The notes beneath the pieces were generated by a model. It ran no database searches, was not told the DNA's origin, and was given only the letters and a program-made list of their open reading frames with translations. A stretch of DNA of 58,684 bases from an uncultured Eubacteriales bacterium (lineage in GTDB: Bacteria; Bacillota; Clostridia; Oscillospirales; Acutalibacteraceae). Shown in pieces: positions 34,406-42,988 of the stretch (position 1 is its first letter; each line of letters starts with the position of its first letter). The stretch lies in NCBI GenBank assembly GCA_949292775.1, contig CASFBL010000022.1, positions 1 through 58,684 of the forward strand. The letters run 5' to 3'. The position numbers and the translations under genes are program-made.

Positions 34406-36142
34406 TTGACAAAAACATATAGTGCCTCCAATTTGATTGTTGGTGTAACCTATTATCAAAACAGGGCAAAAGCAGCAACCATGTGTTGTAATGACTATGA
34501 ACAGCTCTTGTTTTTATATCGGTTTTACATTCGGTGTATACATGGCCATGGAATAAAGGCCGGCGCTGCTGCAGATGCGCTGGCAGATTTTATTGAGCAA
34601 GTTGACAGAATGGCGGATGTAATTTCCAAAATTGGAAGAGATTACTCTCGAAAAATTCGAAACTTTTTAGAAGATATTGACACGGCAGATGATGTGCTCT
34701 TTAAGAATGAAGGTAGGAAAAAATTAACAGACGAAGAGTTTAATAATGCAATGAGTGCGGCACAGATCGATTTGTCGTGGGATACTTTCGGGACATGGTT
34801 GTTAGAAAAAGCGTTCGGATTTGCAAAAGATAAATTGGATTATTCAGAAGAGATTGACGCGCAAAAAGGGGAAATGTATAAACTAGTTAAAGAACTGAAT
34901 GATGTTTCTAAAGGAGAATTACAAGAAATCAAAGGCAATGTTCGCGCTGTTGATAATCGTTATAGAATTCAGTTGCTCAATGTATATAAAGAATTGCGAA
35001 ATTATGCTGCTCTACTTAATAAATTAATATGGATCGTGGCACCGAAAGAAAATAATTTTACCAATGAAAATATTGCCGACTTGTCGAAAGCCATTGACCA
35101 AGCCGAGAAGTTTCATCAAAAGGTCGTACGCGACCCTAACTACAATGAGGTATCTGATAATGATGTGAAATATTTTTGTGATAATGTAGAGGATTATTTT
35201 GAATATTCAACGATGTCTATTAAATTCCTTTGTGAGAATAGTCTTGGAAACCTTTTCTTGACAGAGTTTGAAGTATATCGTGCTACTGTGAACGCGGCAA
35301 AAGAATATTTTAACAGTTACTCAAAGGATTATGTTCAGTCAAAAGAAGCGTTTGATTCGGTAAAATCTGATTTTGATGAAATGCTGAAATTATACAATCA
35401 ATATGGTTCAAAATTTGCCGAGCATTTTCCAGATAAAGGAAAAGCAGAAATGTTTAACCAGTTGGTTGCAAGGGTATCTGAATTGAGCGACGATGTTGAA
35501 AAATACATTGATATATGGTATCAAATGTTTTTTGATATGTCTGAGAGCAAAAAGGTTTTAGAACGATTTAAGGCGAATTGTGACATGAACAATGAAAATG
35601 TTGCGAAAGCGTTAGAGCGAATCGAAGATTTATACGATAAAAAGCTGGATGCATATTTAGATGAAACCTTTGAAGAATTGAAACTTAATTTTGAAAGCGG
35701 CCTCAAAGAAAATGCGGTGTCCGTTATCGTTGAAGGGTTAAAAAAGAAAAATAAAATAATCGGTGGGCTAGTGGACATTACGGTTGGACAGGCGTTTAAG
35801 GAGGTTGATGCAATTGCATTATATGATTGGGTCGAGACTACCGATACAAGTTTTGAAAATGCTGCGCGCAAACTCAAGGCGACAAATCCTGACTCGCCGG
35901 ATTATGCTGTAAATGTTAAGACAGTACGAGAAGCATTTGAGGCCGCGAAACAGGCACGTTTAAACTTCTTTAAGGAAATGGGTAACAGTTATGCGGATGG
36001 AACGGATAAAAAGGCATACTGCGAGTATGCATATTCTGTTATAGAGGATGCGTCGCTGAACGAATGGGAAAAGCTCAATATTTTGTCATATTCCGATTAT
36101 ATTGGTACTAATTATAATCCGCTGACGGATGTATCGTTTTAG
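34406..36142 (+). CDS. LXG-like helical protein, possible effector of unknown activity
   Basis: The 578-residue protein is helical throughout. The first 90 residues (TYYQNRAKAATMCC, AAADALADFIEQVDRMAD) resemble the LXG-type export region. A long coiled middle follows, and a C-terminal 120 residues beginning DAIALYDWVETTDTSFENAA match no toxin family I know. The gene follows two partner-like genes, as an LXG toxin should. No immunity gene follows; a dead IS256 copy lies there instead. TTG at 34406 is preferred over GTG at 34397 because AGGAG ends at 34397. It may be an effector with a new tip or a structural substrate. Confidence 0.6.
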   Translation: MTKTYSASNLIVGVTYYQNRAKAATMCCNDYEQLLFLYRFYIRCIHGHGIKAGAAADALADFIEQVDRMADVISKIGRDYSRKIRNFLEDIDTADDVLFKNEGRKKLTDEEFNNAMSAAQIDLSWDTFGTWLLEKAFGFAKDKLDYSEEIDAQKGEMYKLVKELNDVSKGELQEIKGNVRAVDNRYRIQLLNVYKELRNYAALLNKLIWIVAPKENNFTNENIADLSKAIDQAEKFHQKVVRDPNYNEVSDNDVKYFCDNVEDYFEYSTMSIKFLCENSLGNLFLTEFEVYRATVNAAKEYFNSYSKDYVQSKEAFDSVKSDFDEMLKLYNQYGSKFAEHFPDKGKAEMFNQLVARVSELSDDVEKYIDIWYQMFFDMSESKKVLERFKANCDMNNENVAKALERIEDLYDKKLDAYLDETFEELKLNFESGLKENAVSVIVEGLKKKNKIIGGLVDITVGQAFKEVDAIALYDWVETTDTSFENAARKLKATNPDSPDYAVNVKTVREAFEAAKQARLNFFKEMGNSYADGTDKKAYCEYAYSVIEDASLNEWEKLNILSYSDYIGTNYNPLTDVSF

Positions 36143-36376
36143 AGAGGATGCTTCTAATCCGAGTACAGTATCGAATACTAAGGAGCACAAACTGTTCTAA
36201 GGCTTTAACCTATGAATAGTGAAAATACGCTTTAATTATTCATATTATTTACTTTGCTGTTATGGGAAACAGCTTTATGTATAAATAGTATATTTTCAAA
36301 TAACATACAAAAGTATTCATTAAATCTTTGCATAATAATTTATAGATTTTCGATTATCTCTTTGAAGTTCTTAAAT

Positions 36377-36416
36377 GCCGGTATAGCCCGTACTTTCGGG
36401 CTTTTCCGGCGTTTTT
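36377..36416 (+). terminator. Terminator after the second LXG-like cassette
   Basis: A two-tier hairpin (GCCGG and AGCCCG paired with CGGGCT and CCGGC) is followed by GTTTTTA. The interval from 36143 to 36472 contains nothing else that I can support. Confidence 0.75.
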
Positions 36417-36472
36417 ATAGTAATGTCATGGATTTTTCGCAAAATGGTTTGCAGACTCTGAACGGAATAAAG

Positions 36473-37661
36473 TCATCCAGCAAAGGAAGTGTCCTCAAGG
36501 GCAGCCTCGAAGTGCTTCATACTCATATACCCCTTGTTGCTTTACTGGGTGTCGGCCACATAATGCAGCCGAGCGCAGACCAGCATGAGAGCGTAGTTGC
36601 CATCCGGGAAACTACCCACGACACGAGTGCGGCGACGAATCTCCCGGTTGAGCCGTTCAATGACGTTATTGGTATGGATGCGAGTTTAGTGCTCATTGGG
36701 AAAATCGCGGCAGGTTAATTTCTCCTCGACGCCATCCTTCACCTTCTTGGCAGCCTCTTTCGGTTTCATAGAGTGTAGCTGCTTCGCCACAGCTTTGGCC
36801 TTCTCCAGAGCTGCTTTCTTGCTCTCCTAAGCGCGGCTTGCCTTGAGCCTCTTTGCCACCGCTTTATTTTGGAACGAGGCGTGAACGGAGAACACATTGC
36901 GGAAAAGTGGACGGTGCAACGCTGGTATTTGGCTTCAGGGAATGCTTCCCCCACAGCCTCCAGCATGCCATGGCACTTGTTGCTACCCGCCAGTTTAACT
37001 CCATCCAGGCTTGCGGCCATGCAGGCACTAGAAGAAGCAGACTCAGTTGGCCCTGTCCTTATTCAGACTCTCGGCGGCACCCCAAACCTTCCGGTAGCCA
37101 GCCTCTTTTACCGTAATGGCTACCAGAATAGCTACCTTTTCAAACTCTCCACCCTGATTACGGCGCAGGTAGCTCCCAGCCACAGAGGCAATGCGGGTAC
37201 CGTCTGCCTTGCAAAGGGCGGTTCCGTCAATCCTAAATTTGGACATACGCTTTTTGCTCAACTCATTGATGCTGTGGGGGATACCTTACTCCTCCTACAG
37301 CGCTTCCGTGGTGACCTCTATACGCCGGACGGATATACCTGTACAGCCCAATGAGAGCTTCTACCACACAGCTTCCTCAGCGGCGATACCTCACCAATAT
37401 GATTGCGAACTCAAAGGAGATTTCTTTGAGCTTGAGTACCTTGAGGGTAATATCCCCGGAAGTGGTGGTGAGGTTTCGGCTGTAGTGGCCACTGCGGCAG
37501 CCCTGCCTTTGCTCATTGCGCTGATGCCAGGCTGCCCGAGTCAGTTTCGCCGCTTCGGCCTCTAACGGTTCGTTGAGCGTTTCCTCTACGCCGCCAGAGC
37601 TAGCTTTTTTGAATTTACCATTGAGTACTTCCCCGTTAAGCTGTACAATCTTTTCGGACAT
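36473..37661 (-). pseudogene. IS256-family (mutator-type) transposase, inactivated
   Basis: Minus-strand fragments in different frames reproduce an IS256-type transposase in order. They are RQGCRSGHYSRNLTTTSGDI near the N-terminus, SYLRRNQGGEFEKVAILVAI in the middle, SLDGVKLAGSNKCHGMLEAV and AFPEAKYQRCTVHF, and NNVIERLNREIRRRTRVVGS with the family's C-terminal DTSFAG. At least three frameshifts or stops separate them, so it cannot make a protein. The terminal inverted repeats could not be placed confidently. It marks an old insertion just behind the second toxin cassette. Confidence 0.88.
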
Positions 37662-38207
37662 GGCTTGCGGGCTCCCTTCAGAATGGTGTGTTGCGACATT
37701 ATTCTACCAGAGGATTGCAACCAAGTCTCTTTTTATCTGCCTTTCGATTTGCAAAACTCATTGTACCTTATCGTCGTTGAATTTCAGCGTACTCATCCCG
37801 CGGTTGTGCCACATACGGTCAACGGTCGCGCTGCTGATTCTATATCGGAATTTCACCATGCAAAACAGGTCTTATACCACGATTCGCTTGTCAAAAAATG
37901 ACGAATTTGCTATCATATTTTTACAAAACAATCGTGAAAGCAGAGCCAAATTTAGTTATAAATACTTGCGGATTTATATTCGTACAATTTGGGCAGCTCA
38001 GTTACGGAAGATGATTCATTGCTTCCAAATATTCCGGCGTGGTAAAAAACGTACAGCCGTAAATGAACTGCTGCAATTTGTCGCCTGATATGCGACCAAA
38101 TTCTATAGCGTTTCTCATATAATGCATGTGTTCGATATTGAACCGCCCCAAACTGTACGAGCAGCACTAAAAAGTCCCAAAACAAAAAATAATTGGAGGA
38201 ATGAAAA
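37662..38207. other. Decayed DNA between the dead transposase and the zinc-ribbon genes
   Basis: No intact gene is present. On the minus strand near 37960-38150 one frame reads FNIEHMHYMRNAIEFGRISG and FFTTPEYLEAMNHL before stops, which looks like a protein remnant I cannot identify. Confidence 0.4.
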
Positions 38208-38750
38208 ATGAAATTCTGTTCAAATTGCGGGAATCAATTGGATGACAACGCTGTCGTTTGTACCAAATGCGGCCAAGGCATTACAGCACAGCTGCAGACT
38301 GCTGCCAATCCGCCTACGGCAGCAAACGCTGCGGCACAGCGTCCGGTTTCCCAGCTGAAAACCAACAGAGGTCTTTTGAAATTTATTCTGCTTTCTATCG
38401 TCACACTGGGGATTTATTCGCTCGTGTATTATTCGTCAATTTCTACGGATATCAACATCATCGCTTCGCGGTACGACGGAAAAAAGACCATGCACTATTG
38501 CCTTTTGTTTTTCGTCATTACACCGTTAACGCTCGGTATAGGCACGCTGGTTTGGTTCCACAAATTGTCTGCGCGCATTGGCGCGGAACTGGCGCGTCGT
38601 GCGCTTCCCTATGCGCATAGTTTCGGAGCGGGGACGTTTTGGGGCTGGGATGTGCTGGGCCTGTTGATTGGCGTTGGGCCTTTTATTTACATATATAAGT
38701 TATCCAAGGCTATGAATCAGCTTGCTGAAAATTACAACCGCGTCGGCTGA
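38208..38750 (+). CDS. Zinc-ribbon and DUF4234 membrane protein
   Basis: The 180-residue protein starts with a zinc ribbon (CSNC and CTKC pairs, residues 4-22), a Pro/Ala-rich linker, and a DUF4234-like membrane region. That region has about three helices (GLLKFILLSIVTLGIYSLVYYSS; LLFFVITPLTLGIGTLVWFH; WDVLGLLIGVGPFIYIYKLS). The function of this family is unknown. It has a strong binding site (TTGGAGG). It opens a rightward run of four genes, three of which begin with zinc ribbons, behind the secretion locus. Confidence 0.8.
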   Translation: MKFCSNCGNQLDDNAVVCTKCGQGITAQLQTAANPPTAANAAAQRPVSQLKTNRGLLKFILLSIVTLGIYSLVYYSSISTDINIIASRYDGKKTMHYCLLFFVITPLTLGIGTLVWFHKLSARIGAELARRALPYAHSFGAGTFWGWDVLGLLIGVGPFIYIYKLSKAMNQLAENYNRVG

Positions 38751-38825
38751 AGCGCCAAAAGGGAGGCTGTGTGGGGGCAAGCATATGCACAGCCGATGCA
38801 GATTGCAAAAAGGGAGGAGAACCAT

Positions 38826-39422
38826 ATGAAATATCTGTCTTTGCTTGTAGCGGCGTGCCTGCTTTTGGCAGCACTGCTCACCGGATGTGGGAGTTCATCT
38901 GAAACACCCGCGCAAACCACCATGGAGACCACTACTGAAGTCATGCAGGGCTATACGATTTCGGAATTGCAAGACGCCATTGTGGAAATGTTGAAACGAG
39001 AGGATCCCGATTACATAACGCCTTATATGCTGCCGGGCGCAGAGCAGGCGGTAGATTATGCAAAGCAAAACCAGATGGATTGGGTACCGGATGAAGAGGG
39101 CGGTATATATATAACCGGCTCCCCGATTGTGTTTTTTGCCGTATGTGATGCGATAGGAATACATTTTGATGCCTCTATGGAATATGACGAAGATAGCATA
39201 CTGCTCAGCGAAGAATTTGCTACCATGGAAAAGGACTCTCCGGCTTATGAATATGCTTTAAGCTTTATCAGGGAAGTTGAGCAATGTTTGGCGGTTATCG
39301 GCTATGACGATTTAGTGGATGTTACGGCATTTGAAGCATGGACAAGTGATATGGAATTTTCTGCCACATTCGTCAGCACGGGGAATGGGTGGTTTGTTCT
39401 CAGCTTGGAATGTGATTTCTAA
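38826..39422 (+). CDS. Lipoprotein of unknown function
   Basis: The 198-residue protein has a lipoprotein signal with the lipobox LLTGC (Cys near residue 21), so it should be lipid-anchored outside the membrane. The mature part is acidic and carries no motif I recognise (ISELQDAIVEMLKREDPDYI; AFEAWTSDMEFSATF). The ATG at 38826 follows GGGAGGAG and fits the signal peptide; an upstream extension to 38769 does not. It lies between two zinc-ribbon genes in the same transcript. Confidence 0.75.
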   Translation: MKYLSLLVAACLLLAALLTGCGSSSETPAQTTMETTTEVMQGYTISELQDAIVEMLKREDPDYITPYMLPGAEQAVDYAKQNQMDWVPDEEGGIYITGSPIVFFAVCDAIGIHFDASMEYDEDSILLSEEFATMEKDSPAYEYALSFIREVEQCLAVIGYDDLVDVTAFEAWTSDMEFSATFVSTGNGWFVLSLECDF

Positions 39423-39461
39423 ATGCACAAAACTAAGGCTATACCCCTAAGGAGGAACAAA

Positions 39462-40034
39462 ATGAAAATTTGCATCATTTGTAAAAACAAATTAGAAGAT
39501 GAAGCAAGATTCTGCTCAAATTGCGGCGGCAATGAATTTATGCCCGATGAGAACGCCGCACCGGTTGCGGAAAAAACAGGTGCTTTTTGCCCAAATTGTC
39601 ACGCAGACCTTACGGGGCAAAACGCCGCATTTTGCCCGAATTGCGGGCACAACCTCTCTCTGCCCGCGAAAGGGCAGCAAAACGCGCTCATGGGCTACGG
39701 CAGCGCGTGGCAGTCTGTGAAGGAGAAAGCGCAAAACAATGCGTTCCTGCAATCGGTGCAAAAGGACTTTGCAAACAGCGAAGCGGTAAAAATGATGAAA
39801 GACGGCGTACATAATACGGCTGAAAAGGTTAAGACCGCTGCGCCGAACAAGCAAAGGAATATTCTGATTGCCGCAGTTGCCGTCTTTGTCGTACTTCTGT
39901 TGGCGGTTGTAACACATATCCACCGTTGTGAGGAATGCGGGGACGTTTACTTCGGAAAGAAAAATACAGTTTCTTTTTTGGGGTACACGGAAGATGTTTG
40001 TAAAGACTGCTACGAAGATTTTTACAGCTGGTAA
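39462..40034 (+). CDS. Multi-zinc-ribbon membrane protein
   Basis: The 190-residue protein carries two zinc ribbons at the N-terminus: CIIC with CSNC, and CPNC with CPNC. A linker, one membrane helix (about 140-160, ILIAAVAVFVVLLLAVVTHI) and a further CxxC pair set outside follow (CEEC and CKDC). Metal-binding ribbons on both sides of the membrane are unusual. ATG at 39462 follows AAGGAGG. Function unknown. Confidence 0.75.
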   Translation: MKICIICKNKLEDEARFCSNCGGNEFMPDENAAPVAEKTGAFCPNCHADLTGQNAAFCPNCGHNLSLPAKGQQNALMGYGSAWQSVKEKAQNNAFLQSVQKDFANSEAVKMMKDGVHNTAEKVKTAAPNKQRNILIAAVAVFVVLLLAVVTHIHRCEECGDVYFGKKNTVSFLGYTEDVCKDCYEDFYSW

Positions 40035-40078
40035 TCGCTTGGCAGCCGAAAAGGCATAATGAACGGAGAAAATGACAT

Positions 40079-41545
40079 ATGTTCTGTAAAAAATGCGGAA
40101 ACGAAATCAAGCCCGGGCAGAATTTTTGCTTGAAATGCGGCGCGCCTGTTGACAGCGTGTCGCGCCCTGCGCAGCAGTTTGTGAACAGCGCACAGACCAC
40201 GCCCAAAATTAAAAAGCCCTCCAAATTTGCGGCGATGCCCAAAAAGAAAAAGATTGCGATTGCGGTTTCGGCATGTGTGGCTTTGGTGTTGGGCATAACC
40301 GGAATTGTTGTGGTTTCCAATCTGGCCGAAACGGCAGAATTAAAGCGTGCAATCGATTCTAAAAGCGGCGGCCGCGTGTATGATGTGTATTCGGCAGCCT
40401 ACAGGGACAGCAAAAAGCTGCAGAAGTATGATGAAATCATTGCAGACACCATTTCGGATATTCAGACCAATCTGAATGCGCACGATTTCGACGCAGCAGC
40501 CCAAACGTCAGGCGACGACGCTGTAGAGCAATATCTGACTTCGGAATACGGTACGCTTGTGTCCGATTCGACAACTGACCTTTCCGTGTGCGTTTCTTCC
40601 GCGAATCAAACGGCATGGGACGCTTTGGATGCTTTGATTGATTCCAAAGAAAACTATTGCGACGGGATTTACGCGTATAAAACAGAACAGGACTATGAAA
40701 CAGCAATTGATTATTTTCAGGGCGTTTCGAGTTCGGACTCGGAGTACGGCGATTCGGTTACCATGATAGGTGAATGTGCAGACGGATACATTCAAGCGGC
40801 GCTTACGCAGGTGGATGCCTATGTGCAGGAAGGCGACATAGACGGCGGTATGGAATTGCTGCGCTCCGCGCAGGAGTATCTGGAGTCTGTCGGGCAGTCC
40901 TCCGCCGAAGTGCAGGAGAAAATGAACACGGTCATGACCACCTATGCCGACAGCTATATGCAAAAAGCCGAAGCGGAATTCCAAGCCGGCGATGTGAACG
41001 CGGCGGTCGGCAATGTGGAAGCCGCAATCGCAATTAACCCAAATGGCGATTATCAGGCAAAGCTGGACGAGTACAAGATGTATTTGCCGTTTGAGCTGTA
41101 TAAAGAGGAAAATGTTTTTCGGGAAGAACGAGGTTCAGGATACGGGTCTTGGGAATTTGTGAATGGTGCCATAGCAAATAATAAACAAGAATTTAGTAAT
41201 GTTATTCAAGTATATATATCGGAACACGGGGACGTACCAACAGATCTTGCACGTTGCTTTTATAACTTAAACGGAAATTATGATACGGTTAGTGGAATGA
41301 TTTTCTTAGATGAAGTGTATAAAAACAGAAAATTCACCGGCTATTTTGAGGCATATGGAGATGGAAAACTACTTTATACATCACCAACAATAACAACAGG
41401 CGTTTTGCCTCAGGAGTTCAGCTTCAGTGTCAGCGGTGTGCAGTTATTGGAAATTCGATATTGTGGTGTAGGCCCTTCAACGCTCTATAATGCACCGCGG
41501 TTTTGTATAGCGAATTTTGTAGCCAAAAAGAATCCGCCACAATGA
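40079..41545 (+). CDS. Zinc-ribbon membrane protein with helical-repeat ectodomain
   Basis: The 488-residue protein has a zinc ribbon (CKKC and CLKC, residues 3-21), a basic linker and one membrane helix (about 60-82). A TPR-like helical region (about 90-340) and a C-terminal beta-rich domain (about 345-488) lie outside. The helical part contains a TPR-like pair (YMQKAEAEFQAGDVNAAVGN). It is the last gene of the zinc-ribbon run. The last 150 residues are encoded by AT-richer DNA than the helical part, which may reflect a different origin of the C-terminal domain. I know no function. Confidence 0.75.
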   Translation: MFCKKCGNEIKPGQNFCLKCGAPVDSVSRPAQQFVNSAQTTPKIKKPSKFAAMPKKKKIAIAVSACVALVLGITGIVVVSNLAETAELKRAIDSKSGGRVYDVYSAAYRDSKKLQKYDEIIADTISDIQTNLNAHDFDAAAQTSGDDAVEQYLTSEYGTLVSDSTTDLSVCVSSANQTAWDALDALIDSKENYCDGIYAYKTEQDYETAIDYFQGVSSSDSEYGDSVTMIGECADGYIQAALTQVDAYVQEGDIDGGMELLRSAQEYLESVGQSSAEVQEKMNTVMTTYADSYMQKAEAEFQAGDVNAAVGNVEAAIAINPNGDYQAKLDEYKMYLPFELYKEENVFREERGSGYGSWEFVNGAIANNKQEFSNVIQVYISEHGDVPTDLARCFYNLNGNYDTVSGMIFLDEVYKNRKFTGYFEAYGDGKLLYTSPTITTGVLPQEFSFSVSGVQLLEIRYCGVGPSTLYNAPRFCIANFVAKKNPPQ

Positions 41546-42121
41546 AAAAATCAATTAACAAATAATAAAGAAGGAGAGGTCACGTGTTCGGCTTAGCGCA
41601 TGGAATCCTCTCCTTGCTTATCTGCCGGCGCTTAATGTCCATGTTGCGTATAATACAGCGCTCTCGTGCCACAAGTATGGCTCTTGGGGCAGAATAAACA
41701 GAGAAAAGGAATAGATGGTTAAACAGAATCCGTAAAATGGAATCGCGACAACACCCACAACGGCGGTTTGAATAGCGCTACAAGCATTGTATCAATAAGT
41801 GCTCAGATTGCAGGCTGTAATTCCGAAAAGATGGAAAGCGGCGAGGACAGCATCCCAATCTATGACGAGTTAAAAAGGCAATCGCAGCTGTGTCCGCGCT
41901 GGCAAACGGCGCCCCAAACCATCTGCGACTATCGAGCACAACGCACCAAGATTTTCAAACGCAATACTTAAGGGTACATAAATCTCAGCTGGTTTTACAA
42001 TCGGATTTTACATGTTTTCCCATCAAAAAAGGCCAAATACATACAAGCGGCAGCTTGATGTTGTCGCTTGCGCTTCCTATTCTCTTTTTTCTTTTCCCCA
42101 GTCTTTGGCAAAAAGCATAAA
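41546..42121. other. Intergenic region with a broken coding remnant
   Basis: Around 41768-41960 a frame reads SATSIVSISAQIAGCNSEKM and EDSIPIYDELKRQSQL. The next frame gives a continuation like AAVSALANGAPN. It resembles the helical partner proteins of LXG cassettes, but the match is weak. No intact gene is seen. Confidence 0.35.
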
Positions 42122-42161
42122 GAAAAAGACAGGGCACACAAACTGTGTGTCCTGTCTTTTT
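42122..42161. terminator. Bidirectional terminator after tRNA-Pro
   Basis: AAAAAGACAGG and CACACA pair with TGTGTG and CCTGTCTTTTT around AAC, with one mismatch. On the minus strand it directly follows the tRNA CCA end. Confidence 0.85.
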
Positions 42162-42237
42162 GGTCGGAGTGACGGGACTTGAACCCATGGCCTCTTGGTC
42201 CCGAACCAAGCGCGATACCAAACTTCGCCACACCCCG
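42161..42237 (-). tRNA. tRNA-Pro (anticodon CGG)
   Basis: The minus strand folds as a tRNA: acceptor CGGGGTG with CACTCCG, anticodon stem CTTGG/CCAAG around TTCGGGA, T-arm with GGTTCAA, discriminator A and encoded CCA. The anticodon CGG reads CCG. The acceptor has one G-U pair. It is preceded by a consensus promoter and followed by a terminator, so it is a single-gene unit. Confidence 0.95.
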
Positions 42238-42262
42238 GTGCACGCTTTTCATGTGCTTGGGT

Positions 42263-42291
42263 ATTATACTATATTCCTCCGGCAAAATCAA
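42263..42291 (-). promoter_or_regulatory. Promoter of tRNA-Pro
   Basis: Reading the minus strand, TTGATT (42286-42291) and TATAAT (42263-42268) are 17 bp apart. The -10 box is 26 bp from the mature tRNA 5' end. Confidence 0.8.
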
Positions 42292-42334
42292 GGCTTTTTT
42301 TGAAAAAGTGCGGTGACTTTTGAAAAAAGTCGCC

Positions 42335-42360
42335 GCAGGCGATACGCGCAGGCGATACGC
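42335..42360 (+). repeat. Tandem duplication of 13 bp
   Basis: GCAGGCGATACGC occurs twice in direct succession. It lies in the spacer behind the unknown operon, with no clear role. Confidence 0.7.
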
Positions 42361-42414
42361 GCTTGCGGCGATGAGACTGGGGGGAGAGGAAAAAATAGAA
42401 AGACCAAAAACGAC

Positions 42415-42455
42415 AAGGGACGGTTCTGCATCGTTGCGACACAGAACCGTCCCTT
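42415..42455. repeat. REP-like palindrome
   Basis: Perfect 14-bp arms AAGGGACGGTTCTG and CAGAACCGTCCCTT flank a 13-base loop. I recall GGGACGGTTCTG-type palindromes as recurrent intergenic elements in Firmicutes genomes, comparable to REP elements. It could also form a terminator-like stem behind the minus-strand operon. Confidence 0.55.
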
Positions 42456-42510
42456 CGGCCTACAGCTAAAGCACCTATAATAATTCGTTTTTTATTTTTT
42501 TTAACTTTCC

Positions 42511-42975
42511 TTATTCGATGCTAATTGTTAAAAATAATGAATTATCCTCAAGGACTTTTTCTTCGTCAATGTGCATATTTTCGGACAGATTATCTTTTAT
42601 ATGATTATATGTATAGGCTTGTACATTTCTGCCGTAATCCAATTCGAAAGCTTTGAGGTTTTCCAGCAGCCCGTCAACATCCTCTATTTCGTCCAGATAC
42701 ATCTTAAACGCCTGGCCTGCGTTTTCCCTTGCGTATCGGATATTACCACAGCTGGTTTTTACCCAATATTCATTCTCCGAAATAATTTCAAAATGGCAAT
42801 CATATTCATTAAGGGTTTGCAACAAAATTTCGCTGTCTGCATACATTGTATCTATACCTTCCGCGGTATCGAAAGTACCGTTCGAAACCCGACTTATCAC
42901 CGCCATAGATGTGGCTGTCGCCATAGATATACCTGCAATGATAGCCGCAGAAGTTAATGTAAGCACAACTGACAT
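42511..42975 (-). CDS. DUF1257-like (Ycf35-like) protein with hydrophobic N-terminus
   Basis: The 154-residue protein has a hydrophobic start (about 1-30, VVLTLTSAAIIAGISMATAT). A divergent DUF1257-type domain follows, with LQTLNEYDCHFEIISENEYWV and NVQAYTYNHIKDNL, ending in an EEKVLEDNSLFLTI strand. DUF1257 is found in cyanobacterial and plastid Ycf35, of unknown function. It is the last gene of the five-gene operon, 13 bp after the AAA ATPase, and starts after AAGGAGG. The family call is supported by its two neighbours, since DUF1257, DUF2997 and Ycf46-type ATPases co-occur. Confidence 0.6.
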   Translation of the reverse strand: MSVVLTLTSAAIIAGISMATATSMAVISRVSNGTFDTAEGIDTMYADSEILLQTLNEYDCHFEIISENEYWVKTSCGNIRYARENAGQAFKMYLDEIEDVDGLLENLKAFELDYGRNVQAYTYNHIKDNLSENMHIDEEKVLEDNSLFLTISIE

Positions 42976-42988
42976 TTTTAAATCCTCC

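Noticed and set aside
36766-37661. Three separate small minus-strand genes
   Set aside because: They are successive pieces of one IS256-type transposase in different frames.
42161-42237. tRNA-Pro as the far attachment site of the ssrA-linked element
   Set aside because: No copy of the tRNA end or of the ssrA core was found at the other border, and the AT-rich DNA continues on both sides of the tRNA.
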